A DNA stretch of 64,000 bases, taken from contig JAQJZZ010000005.1 of NCBI GenBank assembly GCA_030077755.1, positions 2,232,001-2,296,000 on the forward strand, written 5' to 3'. Shown piece after piece: positions 1 to 11,307 of the stretch (position 1 is its first letter; every line of letters starts with the position of its first letter). This stretch comes from Filosporella fistucella. Lineage: Eukaryota > Ascomycota > Leotiomycetes > Helotiales. The notes under the pieces are model-generated. The model did no database searches and had not been told where the DNA came from. It saw only the letters and a program-made list of their open reading frames with translations. Both the position numbers and the translations under genes were made by a program.

Positions 1-154
1 GGAGAATTTGTACGAGCTAGTTTCTGTATGCATGGACAATTAAATCCGAGAAAGGATTTGGAAGACTTACGATGATGGGTATGGGCTGTACATTGAAAGC
101 GGTAGGGGTAAGGGTGAATTTCGGGATGTTGGAGTCGGCGAGAAAGGGGCCCAT
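1..154 (-). CDS. possible 5' end of a gene running off the left edge
   Basis: An ATG at 154-152 opens 28 codons rich in Pro and Thr. They run to a consensus donor (GTAAGT, starting at 70), with a CAG acceptor at 26-24, giving a 47-nt intron. Coding would then continue off the window edge. The start spacing and intron size suit a filamentous fungus, but too little protein is visible to assign a family. It lies in tandem behind the cystathionine synthase gene on the same strand. The rest of 155-476 shows nothing convincing. Confidence 0.3.
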
Positions 155-476
155 GAGCGATGCTTGGCAAAATTGAGACTTCGAAGCTCGGAGACTGGTA
201 CCTATCTTTCAACGTCAATTTTGAACATGTTACTATTCATTTCCTTGGAATTACTGCATAAATCGACAGGCTTCCCGATTTTTCAATATTCTGAAAACCC
301 CTGTTTGCCAAATCGTCTAAGCATCCTCATAATATTCAACTGCTGGCAGAAGATTTAACAAGAGACATTTGCGGATTGAAGACAAATTCAACCCCGGAGA
401 CGACTATAGATTCTTCATCTTCATTCTCTACCTAGAAGAGATATTGAGAATACAACCCGATCTCTCAATCGATTCT

Positions 477-2278
477 TCAAATTTCCCTTCCCACCTGTTC
501 CGCCTTCTCCACCGCAATCCTAAACGTCTCAATCAACTCCTCTGTCTCCTCCAACCCAACCGAAATCCTAACTTGTCTCTCATCTAGCCCAAACCCCTTC
601 GCCCACTCGAGCTGTTTCCCATACAGCCCTTTCGTATACGGTAATGCGAGCGTAAGATGGGCTCCTAGATGTGGTCCCTGATGTACATTCAGATTATCGT
701 AGAACGTGGCGGTAGCTTCCACGGTTTTGAACTCGACGCTGAAGAGACAGCCGTATCCTGGGACAAAATCTGCAGTGGGGGAACGCATGAAAGGTGTGTA
801 GAGAGGGAGAGTGGGTTGGGTGGTGGGGTAATAGAGTTTTGAGATGGAGCTGGAAGGGTCTGAATCAGCCCTTTTTTGAAGGAAGTTTACGAGTGAGAGA
901 GCGTTGTTGTTGAGGGTTTTGGAACGAGAGAGGTAGTCTCTACTATTCTTTTCTAGGGTCTCTGCATCGCCGTTAAATACATCGTTTGTATATTTTTCTG
1001 TGAAGAGAGTTTTCAGTTCTGTGTATTTTTTCGAAGTGGGAGAGAGAACTGCGGATGCGCCCATTACGTCTGCGTAGCCGGAAAATGATTTCGTGAGGGA
1101 GGAGACCAGAATATCTGCTATACCCAGGACATCGACGTTGCAAAGGCTACCAACTGTGTCGTCGATTATGAGGATACATTCGTAGGAATCAGCTAATTGT
1201 CTAAGTTTCCTCAGGTTGGGGATAGTGAGGAGTGGGTTCGCGGGAAATTCTGTCCAGATAGCTTGGATCTTCCTCCCTGCTTCCGCTTCGTCTTTGAGGT
1301 GTGCTTCCAATTCCATAATTTCACTTTCGTCTCCTATTCCGAAATGTCTTGATCCTGGTCCGAAATCTTCGAATACGTGGGGTGTTGAATGGAAAGCAAA
1401 TCCAAAAAGCACCGTCTTGGAGTCGTACTTCGAGAGGAGATACTGATGAACGTTGTATATGGACGCCATCCCCGTTTGGAAAAGATACACATCATCAGCT
1501 TGTACTTTCTTCTCCCGTTTCTCAACAGGAGCTCGTTCCAATAGTCCCACGATGCGTTCTCTGACTACATCATGTGCCTTGCATAATTCTACCCTCGGTG
1601 CAGGAGTACTAAGATCCGTCACTTCAGTCAATAAATCAAGATGTTTGAGACTTTCTTCTGCTAGGCGAGACGAGATCCCGATTCCGGCATTCATCCAGAA
1701 GGGCATCACGTGCGGTGTTCTTGGAATGGGGAAGAAGATAGCGTAAAGACGGACATCTATATCAAAGATTCCGGTAGTAATGTCTGAAGCTGGGACTGCT
1801 GCGTCGGCGCCACGGGCGGAGGAAGTGACGAATTTGATGCATTCAGTTGAGGCGGAGGGGTTGCTGAAGAGTAGACAGGTTTGGCCTTCTGGAGGGGGAT
1901 ATTTGTTCAAGATTGCGGCTGTGAGCTGGCAGTGTTAGTAAGATTCTATGCAATGTATTAAGAAATCCAAATATGCTACGAATTTCTGATATTCTTCCTC
2001 ATAAGATAGAGATATTATTCCTTTCCTCGGCTCGTGCCGTCAAACCAATCGCCCTCACCAAAACACAATGCCAAACCAAGAAAACATCCCAAACTCACCT
2101 CTTTAATATCCTTATGCAATATCATTCTTGGATAGAAACTTTTGAAACCCATCATAAGCTCCGGTTCCCTCTCAATGAACCGCAGCAGATTTGCCCATGT
2201 CGGTAAATGGACCGTGATAGAATGTCTTGGGAAAGGCGGTATGGAGCCGAAATACGGGGTTTCGAGTTTGGCTGCCAT
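477..2278 (-). CDS. cystathionine gamma-synthase-like PLP enzyme
   Basis: This is a member of the Cys/Met-metabolism PLP-dependent family, most like fungal cystathionine gamma-synthase, which joins an activated homoserine to cysteine in transsulfuration. There are two exons, 2278-2099 and 1925-477. The donor is GTGAGT, the acceptor CCAG, and a CTAAC branch site sits just before it; the phases match and give about 542 aa. The N-terminus shows a fungal CGS-type segment (LPTW near residue 30, then FYPRMILHK before the junction). The PLP lysine is in SLTKSFSGY (codon 1091-1089, about residue 339). It is preceded by the cofactor-binding Asp in IIDDTVG. The fold looks complete, with no breaks. A cystathionine lyase or another transsulfuration paralogue is possible, since substrate specificity cannot be read here. 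It is a cytosolic enzyme by family. Confidence 0.85.
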
Positions 2279-3059
2279 TGTCACGATGTATTCTCTCTTG
2301 TCTACTACTTCACGCCCGTATATCCAAAGCTTGAGAAATTTGACAACAATAAGGGAGTTTGAAGGAGGACAGCGGTGAGTTTAAGAAGATTTGACGTTGT
2401 TGTTCTACTACTCCGTCCTCCGAAAGTGACGTAGTCAGCTTGTCAGCCCTATCTTTCCGCTAGAGGGATTGGCTAAGTTCTTACGATATGCAGTTGATAT
2501 GAAACAGAAATATGCGAGATATCGGAATTCTGGAGGTTCCCGGGATGCGGCTGAGCGGTGAGTATGATATCACGCTTTGTCAATTGGATGATAGACCTGC
2601 GTGTTGAGAAAGACAGGTGGTGATGGTGAGGTAAAGGGCGGGGTGGTGACGCCTAAAGTTGAGGCGTATGCCTAGAACGAACCTTGCATTAGGGGTTTGA
2701 AGCTAATTTACAGCAGCTGGATGAGGTATATGAGGGTCAATGACCATTATCAATTAACATCAACGAGAGAGCATGAGAGCTACTTCCAGGTGTACGAAAT
2801 GATCAATTCTTGATTATTCTATCTTTTGCTAGGGAGCTTCTTCTCCCATTTCTGCTTATTAAGATTGCAGCCTCGTTGAGGTATTATTTTGAAGAATGAG
2901 AATAAAATGGGAATCTGCTACTTTCTGTTGTACATATCGAGATAACTTTTGATGGTGCAGATAAATCAGGAAAGGCAAAATAAAAACGGGGAAAAATCAA
3001 GATGATATCAGCAACCCGCCTGGGTTGCAGATGCGTGGATTCAGGTGTATTTCCACATC
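2279..3059. other. intergenic, no gene seen
   Basis: This is the upstream region of the cystathionine synthase-like gene and the downstream region of the nuclease-domain gene. Short open frames are present but have no coding character. No RNA gene or repeat is evident. Confidence 0.5.
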
Positions 3060-5099
3060 TCAATCGAGCTCGATGAATGTTGAGTTGGGCTCTGCGTCTG
3101 TTTCTTCATCTGCCATATAGGAGTCCTCATCACCGTTGAATACTTGACTGGACCAGTCGTCCATCGATTCAATGGCTGCTTGAGTTGTCGCTCCATGAGC
3201 ACAATTGGACTTGCTATAGTCAATGGGCTTTCCATCTGCATCTAGAGCCACTTTCTTGTCTTTCATGCAGAGTGGATTGTGAAGACAGCCAGAACGATGA
3301 GAGAAACAATTATTTCGACTGATATTGATTGTACCAGGCTCGACTGTCGTATGTTCAGGATTGATGCATGTCCAGTTTCCACACAGATGACTCAAGTGCC
3401 ACTGTTTATTGATGAAGCCATCTTTTTGCTGTTTATTCATTTTGTAATTGACCAATTTGGAGACAATTCCATAGTTGATGACAAGGGAATGTTTTCCAGA
3501 CTTGTCTTGCCAGGTAAATAGCTTTTGGATTTTGCCGCATGCCCGAGCGATGCCAGTGACTGATAGCCGGCCTGGCGGTGGATTTGGATGAAACCAGCAA
3601 TCATCATCTTCCCGGAAAGGGTCAAGAAGGCGATGAGTCTTTATGATCCATTGGCGCATGGACTCTGTGAGGGATGAAGGACGGTATGGAGAGACTACGA
3701 GCCGCTTTCGTTCTCTCACCGACAATTTGTTCAATGATAATTGTCTGAATGGTGATTTGACAAATGAGATGTCCTGAGCTGGGGCAAACGATGAATCATG
3801 GAGTAAAGTTTTGTTATCGTGGGCTATGTGATTGATACCTTGAGATGGAATAGGTGATGGGGACGAAGGCAGATTCACAAAATGTGGTTTTCCTAGAATT
3901 GGAGGTACTGTATCGAACATTTGGGTGTCGGGAATATCATCGTCAGATACCGGAGTAGAATTTGGCGGTGAGATTGTTTGGGTTTTGTCGCCATCATTTC
4001 TCGACTTGGTGTGGTAAGTTGGCTTGGAAGCAGATGGTGATGGGGTGATGTAGAATGTATCGGGAATATCATCAGCAGAAATGTCAGTAGCAGCTGAGTT
4101 CTGCTCTGCATTTGGAGCTTGGATGTATCTATTATCGCTGCGACTTATTGGGACTCTCATAGATTCAAGCGAAGCGCTTGCAGCTTGATCGTGTCTTGGG
4201 ACATATGTATCTGGAATATCGACGTCTGACTGTCCCTGGACTGGAGCTGCCAAAAAGGAAGGAGGCAAAACTCCAGTCATGCTACCTTCTGTAATCCATA
4301 CGTTCTGAGTTTGGGGGAATGAATTATGGTCTAGCTCGTATAATGAATTCTCTCCTATCAAAGGAGTGTTAATTTGAGTATCGGATACTGCATCGTCATT
4401 AACCGTGAAGTCGGTTCGCATGTAGTGGATGTGTAGAGGAGATGGAGTTCCTTGAGACGCTTCGCCAGAAGATGGGGTTACACCATGCCTTGCATTATAT
4501 TTTGCGCCGATATCATCTGGGTTTGAGAATTTTGGAAATCCTGGCTGTGTATACTGAGTTCCAATTCCTTGATCTTGGGTATCAGGTAAAGAGTCATTAT
4601 CCGACGAGTGATGGCCTTTGCCGGCTTCTGATGAATCTGCATGCCCAACGGGAGTATCTAGATCAAACGGGTTGTCCATATGCGGTAGGATAAGTCTCCT
4701 TCGTCGCATTGTATTTCTTGAACTTTGATTTGACGAAGTGACGGAATTCTGCGATGCAGTGGACGCCTGAGAAGGATTGGACTCAGGGGCAATTGTAACA
4801 TCTGGTTGCCGATGCGGCCAGCTATCATGCAGGAAAGGCTGCAAAGACATTGCCGAACCAGAGTCTGAAGCCAGCTGGGATTTCCCGTCAACTGGCACAT
4901 TTATCCCCTCGCTGGCGTTGTTTCGATTTAGATTCTTTTGTTCGGCATCCATGATGAATGACCTCGAAGAGCGTTTTGCGTCTCCATCCCGGGTGCCAGT
5001 GAATGAGGAGCTTTCCACGATGGCTTTTTCGCCAACTTCTGGATTCTGAGTGGCAGAAGAATCGTTTTGGGCCATTGAAATGCTATATGGAGACTCCAT
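3060..5099 (-). CDS. I-PpoI-type zinc-bound His-Me (ββα-metal) nuclease-domain protein
   Basis: A single 679-aa exon. Residues 1-480 are Ser/Pro/Asp/Gln-rich and look disordered, with repeated IPDT-type acidic patches. The C-terminal region (about 500-615) matches the zinc-binding loop of the I-PpoI-like homing endonuclease fold (Pfam zf-His_Me_endon). SHLC has His571 (codon 3389-3387). Cys573, Cys578 and His583 follow, then Asn592, then Cys598, Cys605, His607 and Cys611. Spacing from the His to the Asn and to both zinc clusters equals that in I-PpoI, where the corresponding His98 and Asn119 are catalytic. A Cys at about 501 could complete the first zinc site. No group I intron is visible around it, so this is a free-standing nuclear gene. 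Activity versus a domesticated DNA-binding role cannot be decided. The start is the first ATG; MAQNDSS at codon 9 is an alternative. Confidence 0.75.
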   Translation of the reverse strand: MESPYSISMAQNDSSATQNPEVGEKAIVESSSFTGTRDGDAKRSSRSFIMDAEQKNLNRNNASEGINVPVDGKSQLASDSGSAMSLQPFLHDSWPHRQPDVTIAPESNPSQASTASQNSVTSSNQSSRNTMRRRRLILPHMDNPFDLDTPVGHADSSEAGKGHHSSDNDSLPDTQDQGIGTQYTQPGFPKFSNPDDIGAKYNARHGVTPSSGEASQGTPSPLHIHYMRTDFTVNDDAVSDTQINTPLIGENSLYELDHNSFPQTQNVWITEGSMTGVLPPSFLAAPVQGQSDVDIPDTYVPRHDQAASASLESMRVPISRSDNRYIQAPNAEQNSAATDISADDIPDTFYITPSPSASKPTYHTKSRNDGDKTQTISPPNSTPVSDDDIPDTQMFDTVPPILGKPHFVNLPSSPSPIPSQGINHIAHDNKTLLHDSSFAPAQDISFVKSPFRQLSLNKLSVRERKRLVVSPYRPSSLTESMRQWIIKTHRLLDPFREDDDCWFHPNPPPGRLSVTGIARACGKIQKLFTWQDKSGKHSLVINYGIVSKLVNYKMNKQQKDGFINKQWHLSHLCGNWTCINPEHTTVEPGTINISRNNCFSHRSGCLHNPLCMKDKKVALDADGKPIDYSKSNCAHGATTQAAIESMDDWSSQVFNGDEDSYMADEETDAEPNSTFIELD

Positions 5100-6072
5100 T
5101 TCTTCTGGTCAAGTGTGACTGACGCTAAATTACAGTTGATCAGACATCAGTCCTGTCCTTTCTTTCCGTGACCGGAGCCAAATCAACTTTACTAGCTTCT
5201 ATGGGAGTGAACCAGGATGCAGTCTCAGTCTTTCAGGATGATGTTGCTAGTTAGAAAATTTGAAAAAAACTAGAGAGATCTAAAGAGAAGAAACCGAAGT
5301 TCTGAGAGGGTTTCTCGAATAATGAAATTGTAGGCTGATAACTGAAATGCAATTTTCGCACCTCGAATAGCCTGCAGCCGGAGATTTTGTAGAGCTCCTA
5401 GCTTGCAAATATGAGCCTGGTGTCCTTCACTTGAACGGAGCCAATATGGGACAAGGAAATATCGCACAGGCTGAGAAGCGAATGTATTGAAAGTCGAAAT
5501 GAAACGTGCAAGATGTGTAGTTGAAGATATTGCAAAGTGATTTTGCAATCCTCGAGAGGGAACATTTGAGACCAACAAACCTGAAGTGTGCAGAACTCGG
5601 AAGGTCAGAAGGCAATTTGTCACGTGAACTCCTTCTGTGAATGTAGGGACCAATTTAGGCAGGCAGAGGTCTGGGTGTAGCTGCTGTTTCTATGCTCGCC
5701 ACATCGGGAAATTGTAAAATTAGAACTTCTGGTTTCTTTCTAAGTACTCACACCTTCTCTCTTTCAACTTTGTTTTTGATTCCTCCACTTCGGGTTTCCG
5801 GCTCTCACGATATCTCTCCTGTCTTCGGGCTGGAGAGCTTGAAGACAAGAGGCGATCAACAGCCGTAAAGTATTCCACGGGAAGCTGTACGGACAGGCTT
5901 GCATTGGAACGACTTGAATATCCGCAATGGTCAGTGTTGTTTGCAGTTGCTGAAGATGCGAAGCTGTTTTGCAGCTACCTTTGGATTCACTTCTTGGCAG
6001 TCAATCTTCAACTCATTCTATGTTGAGGAGAGAGTGAGATGCGTAGTAGCTGACAATTTTTTTCGAATATAG
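5100..6072. other. intergenic / promoter region
   Basis: This lies between the divergent nuclease-domain gene and the zinc-knuckle gene. A 127-codon open frame on the minus strand (5653-5270) has no recognisable domain and was not accepted. An ATAG trinucleotide end directly abuts the ATG at 6073, so a 5'UTR intron, or even a small upstream exon, is possible for the next gene. Confidence 0.4.
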
Positions 6073-7258
6073 ATGCCTACTCCCTGCACCAATTGCGTCC
6101 GATTCCACTACGGGCAATGCAGCAATCAAGTCAGACAATGCTATATCTGCGCTGGTTTTGGACACATCGAGAGGTACTGTCCAAATAAGAGACATACGAT
6201 TCAGAGAGTAAAGGGAGAGCCTTTGGCTGGAACGCGTGCTTGGCAAGAGATGCATGGCCTACAACATGACCCGGAGCTCAGAAATATGATTTTACAGGCT
6301 CTGAAGACTTCCCCCGGCTCTGCCATCTACGTAAACAATGTTTGTATTTATGCTGGAAATGACAGGCATTTCAAGCGACGAGAAGAGCCTCGTGGTCGGT
6401 CTTTGCTCAGCCGCATTAGTGGAGGGCCCAGGCTGCGAACTCGATCTCCAGTGTATGGACGATTCTCGCGATCAACTCCTGCTGGCAGAAATCGTTCTCG
6501 CTCACGCGACAGAGGATACGATATGGCAGGATACAATCGCCGCTATCGATCAAGAAGTCCAATTCATCGTCGACGGACCCCATCCCCATACGGTGTCCAA
6601 GAACGACGACCACAATCCCCATCTCCGTATCGGAATCTCGAGTACAGACCAACATCGCCGGCACCCCGTCGCCAGGTAGAACCCCGAGCTAGATCCCCTA
6701 AAGGCATTCGTGGTAGCAATGCAGTGGTATACGAGAGAAGAGCACAACGGAAGGAAGATCAGAATTACTCGGGCACTGGACTGCAAGTCAAGTTCAGCTT
6801 GCCACCTCTTCATGAATCCCAAAAGCCTACTGTCGCAGGTTTCCAAGCACCCCCGGCTCGAGGCCCACTAGAGCAAGTAACAACCAATATCCCTAGAACT
6901 GCAAAGACTGCTTCCAATCAAGGTAAATTACGGCAAAATACTGCTGGGGCGGACATGACTACCAAAGCTGAGTCACCAGCATCTGCATCTACACTGAGGT
7001 CAGCAGATGAGGTTGAAGACCCTCATTTTGTTCTAGGCATCACGAGTGGTGCCCAGGAGGCGGAGTAAGTCCATCTGGGCATCTAGTAATCCGTGAAACT
7101 AATAAAGGACTAGGATCGTGACAGCCTTTCAGCAACGCATGGAGGAATTGGAGTCGGAGCGTAACAAAGACGGCTCTTGGGACATGGGACCAAATAACAT
7201 CTGGGACGAGTCGATCAGAATTCTCCAAGCTGCAAAGAAGCAACTCCTGGGATTTTGA
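6073..7258 (+). CDS. zinc-knuckle protein with RS/SP-rich region
   Basis: Two exons, 6073-7064 and 7114-7258, are joined by a 49-nt GTAAGT...CTAG intron with a CTAAT branch site. Phase 2 matches and gives 378 aa. Residues 4-15 hold a Cys-x2-Cys-x3-His-x3-Cys half-knuckle. Residues 23-36 hold a canonical CCHC zinc knuckle (CYICAGFGHIERYC). Residues 95-220 are rich in RS, SP and RRRTPSP repeats, as in splicing or RNA-binding proteins. The second exon encodes an acidic helical tail (QQRMEELESE...). Domain layout suggests a nuclear RNA-binding protein; the precise partner is unknown. Without the intron the frame would stop at 7068, so the splice decides the C-terminus. Confidence 0.75.
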
Positions 7259-7564
7259 TCAGATGATACGAGTTTAATTATGTTGCATGTGTATGGATAA
7301 TGATTGTATTGACAAATGTGGAGAGTGACGGAGTCTGGTTGGGTTGATTGCACTCGGGTGAAATAGGATTGGCACTATTGTACAGAAAAAGTTGTGACAA
7401 ATTATCCTAATGCCAATGTAGGATTAGGCTTAGCATTGCTAATGATAGCTCACCATCACCGGCCTTCATCACTTGTGAAGCTGGTACAATCTCCCACGAA
7501 TGCTGACTGTGGAATTTGAAATGGGAAGAAGTGATCATTACCTACTCCACTTTACCATCAAAAC
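7259..7564. other. convergent intergenic region
   Basis: This is the shared 3' region of two convergent genes. It is AT-rich near 7370-7440 with no gene seen. Confidence 0.5.
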
Positions 7565-8824
7565 CTAGTCAGCCAAATTCCACCACACCCCGACATCAAC
7601 ATCCAGCGGCCGCTCCATATCATTCTCCTCCATGATCTCAAGTAAATCACTGGCATCCAGTCTCGTCTTGGGAGTTGCTCCCCACGCTAATCTCACACTA
7701 GCTCTCACACTCCGTAAATCGGGTAACAACCCAGTTTCCACAGCTTCATAAATGAAGTTGGCATCAATCTCAATGTCTGCTCCCGCAGTAGGAGAACATT
7801 CTAAATCGAGAATGCGCAATGGATGATTTGGGGGAATGATCTGGAAGAGACTATTGGATATGTAGTCTGCTGATATCCGGAGAGCGGTGAGAGAAGGCAG
7901 AAGCTGGAGAACGGTGTCTAGTGCTCCTTGGAAGAGTTGGGGCATTGGATGTCGGATGGTGAGGTGTTGGAGTTGTGGACCTAGGGTTTGAAGGGTAGAG
8001 AGCAGGGCAGAAGCGTGGGCTTGAGGGCAATGTTGGATACTGAGTTTTGATAAGCTGGGTGGGACGTTCACCAGATGGGTGATGATGAATCGATCATTTA
8101 TTCCACCTGCTAGGTGCAGTGCTTTAAGTTTTGACGGCCAGGTATATGGCGCCGTTACTGTCTCTGTATCGTGGCTTGAGCTTCGGGGGAAGAATAATGT
8201 TTCTAGATCCTGTAATGACTTTAAAGTCTGGAAGAGAAGTTTGTTGGATATTGACGCGGATATCAGAGACAGATCTAGGTGTCGTAACCGAGTGCATTTA
8301 CTCAGTGCCGCGAAACTGTTTATAGCAAAACTGGCTTGCGGCGCAACAAATTCCTCGATATTCCCTTTCAACCTCCCCAACAATCTAGCAGTCAAGCTCT
8401 TACTAGCATTATGTACTAGCTCCCCCATATCTAGTTTTCGAACGAAGATGGCTAGGGCGGATTGCCGTATGTGTGCGTTCTTGGAGGGGCACACGGTAGT
8501 TACAAATTCGTTGAAATTGCCGCCTGTAAGATGAGGATGGGAATACAGAAGTGCTATACTGGCTGAGTACCAGGCACGGGAGACGAGTGCGCAGGACCAT
8601 AGCGTTGGCTGTGTTGATGCTTTGCGGGGGAGGAAAGAGAGAATTTGGGATATGATTTCGCTGGGGAGGAGGACCTCTGGGGCGTCTGGATTGTGGGGGA
8701 TCTGGGGTGTGGATTGTATAGCTAGGCTAGGAATTTCTGTGTCTGAAAACGAAGCATTGCGTATTGGAACCTTGAATGGCTGTGCCATTCCAATGTTCCA
8801 ATTTGCTTGGGCGTCGAGAGCCAT
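7565..8824 (-). CDS. F-box/leucine-rich repeat protein
   Basis: This is a 419-aa single-exon protein starting at the first ATG (8824). The open frame extends upstream to 8950 without another ATG. An F-box lies near residues 45-95 (LPSEIISQILSFLP, then ALVSRAWYSAS), the motif that binds Skp1 in SCF ubiquitin ligases. It is followed by degenerate leucine-rich repeats (RLRHLDLSL, LKALHLAGG, LQHLTIRHP, LRILDLECS) that would select substrate. The layout resembles fungal Grr1/Amn1-like F-box proteins, but no specific substrate can be inferred. It is divergent from the SIP1-like gene, with a 357-bp shared promoter interval. Codon use looks normal and no lesions were seen. Confidence 0.8.
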   Translation of the reverse strand: MALDAQANWNIGMAQPFKVPIRNASFSDTEIPSLAIQSTPQIPHNPDAPEVLLPSEIISQILSFLPRKASTQPTLWSCALVSRAWYSASIALLYSHPHLTGGNFNEFVTTVCPSKNAHIRQSALAIFVRKLDMGELVHNASKSLTARLLGRLKGNIEEFVAPQASFAINSFAALSKCTRLRHLDLSLISASISNKLLFQTLKSLQDLETLFFPRSSSHDTETVTAPYTWPSKLKALHLAGGINDRFIITHLVNVPPSLSKLSIQHCPQAHASALLSTLQTLGPQLQHLTIRHPMPQLFQGALDTVLQLLPSLTALRISADYISNSLFQIIPPNHPLRILDLECSPTAGADIEIDANFIYEAVETGLLPDLRSVRASVRLAWGATPKTRLDASDLLEIMEENDMERPLDVDVGVWWNLAD

Positions 8825-9181
8825 GACGAGGGTGGCGATTTTGAGAACTGGTATATTCCAAATACAAAATTGCTTGTCAAAATTTGACAGCTGCTGCTGG
8901 TTGTTCAAGGCAAGGATTCCATTTTTTGTGGCGAGATATGCCTCACGCAAAAGGTTTGTGGTATCGGACGATTAGTTGTTGGAGTTGCAATGAATATGGA
9001 CGTTAAGCCTTGCAGAAACCATGAAGGAATTAGGTAAATTAAGAGCCTTGGGGTAGCTGACTAAGCAAGGCTGAAGATTATAGCTCGCCAGAACTCGAGA
9101 CCACCAAGAAATTGTCTCAAGGCAACAACCAGCGTTGGCCAAACTGACATCTCAATCAACGCGGCAATCAGCTCTTCAAAA
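8825..9181. promoter_or_regulatory. divergent promoter interval
   Basis: Some 357 bp separate the ATGs of the F-box gene (-) and the SIP1-like gene (+). I see no clear TATA box or named operator. Part of it is open in the F-box frame but lacks an ATG. Confidence 0.35.
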
Positions 9182-10486
9182 ATGTCGGGAATCAAACGCA
9201 AGCATCTCGACGACCCACCTGAGGCAATATACAGTTACAAATCGCGTTCAAGGCCAAGTGCTGAAGCTCGAATCGATCCAACTTATGGACAACGAAGTGC
9301 AATTCCAGGCCTGGACGGGGACGTCGCTGGAGGATATGAAGAAGAACTGCTCTATGATGATGGTATGGATGCATTGGAGTATCTAAGGGCTGTCAGGTCA
9401 GTCGAGAATTGAATTGTTCGCTATCCTTACGGAATGCTAATAGAATGATTCAGGCACGAAGCTACTGGCATTCCAAACCTTCTTGTCGCGCCGCGAACGC
9501 CTCCACCAACTGACGGACGTGAGATCTACGAGAGCGGTCAGGGCGATTTTAGAGGCAGATATGAAGATGGAGCATACTTTGCATCTGAAGAGCAAGAAGG
9601 AGAGGACGAGTTTGACGACACAGCCGACCCTCAATTCGCCTACTTTGATTCGATCTTGGCTCGATTCCACACTCTGCGTGCCCAGTTAAAAAACCAACCC
9701 CCGCCCGACGCGGTTTCAAGACTAGGATCGAATCATCCTACGCATTTAGGGGCCCTGAACAAACACAACACTCGCTGGTGGCTGAACAGCATCAAGCAGA
9801 CGGACCCTAAACCAGCTCAAATCGCTTGCATGGACAAGGGGAGCGTGTTGAGGCTCTTGAGACTTATGACAAAACCTAGTGTTTTGGGCGGCGGTTTGGA
9901 TGTTGAACTGGGCATAACCCTCTGGGTATGGAGCTTGCTCGCAAAATTGCCTGAACGGGGTGAGTTGACAAGCGAAGAAATAGGTATCGTTCGTGACTTG
10001 GGGAAGAAGGCAGTATTGGTGGGCATGGGGTTGAAAAAGCAGGCTGAATGGGTGGAAGGTATCAACGCGTTGGACAATGGCGATGCGTCCGATGACGACG
10101 AGGAAGAGGAAGAGCCTCAACCACCGCCAATCACAAATGAGGATGAGACGTCGCTTGATCTTGACGACGAGTTCGATGGCGAAGTTCACCCTGAAATCGA
10201 TCTACCATCAGCAGAAGCTGACACAGACAACAGCGAGAAGCAGGATGTAACTTCCGAGTCTTTAGAAGACTTGGAAGCAATCAAAGCACGCCTCCTTGAA
10301 CGGCTTCAGGATCAGCCAGAAGAGGCACCCATCAACCTTGAACCAGAAATACAACCTCAACGAGCCAGCAGAACGTCAGCCTGGAATACACGAGCAACGG
10401 TTGATATGATTATTACCGTTGCAGGAGAAGTGTATGGACAAAGAGATCTGCTGGAGTTTAGGGCTGAGTGGAGTGACATCATGTAG
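9182..10486 (+). CDS. Gemin2/SIP1 (Brr1-type) snRNP assembly factor
   Basis: Exons 9182-9396 and 9454-10486 are joined by a 57-nt intron (GTCAGT...TTCAG, branch GCTAATAG) with matching phase, giving 415 aa. The N-terminus MSGIKRKHLDD, the LPGLD-like stretch, the YDDGMDALEYLRAVR segment and the RFHTLRAQL helix match fungal members of the SIP1/Gemin2 family. Also matching are ACMDKGSVLRLL and a block reading WVWSLLAKLPERGELTSEE, followed by GIVRDLGKKAVLVG. The family helps load Sm proteins onto spliceosomal snRNAs in the cytoplasm. The C-terminal third (about 290-370) is acidic and low complexity. The donor is GTCAGT rather than GTAAGT, but the alternative frames stop. Confidence 0.85.
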
Positions 10487-11307
10487 GTAGCGTAGGTATT
10501 TCTGTTCTCCGCCTTAACACGAATTTGTTGTTTACATGTGATACATTCATCGTTCTTGTGTATTTTGAGAGTCTTTCTTTCCGCGGTCGATTCCTTGCTC
10601 CATCCACCAAACACAAATGGGGTAAGGCGAAAATATCTACTATTAGAAACGTACTACCAATTCTATCCGATATATCTTGGCATGAAATAGTAATGACATT
10701 GTTTCAGAAGCCCCGTCATGTTATAGTGATACAAGAAAACCGTGTTCTTCAATGCATTCTAGTCATCTGCTCTCACATTCGATCTCCTATAGCTGCCTTT
10801 ATATAGCTTACAAGGTCCAGTCTATCACCTTTTCAGAATAAGTGCTTGATCACAGACCGGTAAGCATTGTGAGTGATTGCAAGGAAAAAGTATATCGCAG
10901 TCTTTTCTTCCTTCAAAGTCGCGCATTAATAGAGTGAGCGAACAGCGTCAAAGGTTCCCAATAGCGTGGTTAATTACATTTTCCACATCCCATTGTGCTC
11001 ATTACACACCTACTTCAAGCGCTTCGCCCTCTCGACTGGTGCATTCCTTACAGTTAGAAATACTATTACGATGTTTTCAATTTTACATGCCAACAGCCGC
11101 GAGCGCGTCGCACTTTCATCATGGATTTAGTTGCAATAAATCTTCACAAACACCGAATTCTCGACACCTTCGCTTCATGGAATAAACCAGCTTTTATTCT
11201 CGTTTGTTGCTTGCAGATTTCCTATTTGCCATCAGGAAACTCCTGATGAAGTTGTTCTTTTATTCTGACCTCTTCTTGTTGCAGTTGCCGGTATTGAAAG
11301 CCTTGAA
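10487..11307. other. intergenic, no gene seen
   Basis: The region is AT-rich with several short open frames on both strands. None has a start context, codon bias or motif that I can support. Confidence 0.45.

Noticed and set aside
5270..5653. 127-codon minus-strand frame upstream of the nuclease-domain gene
   Set aside because: No domain, poor composition, and it overlaps the likely promoter region of two divergent genes.
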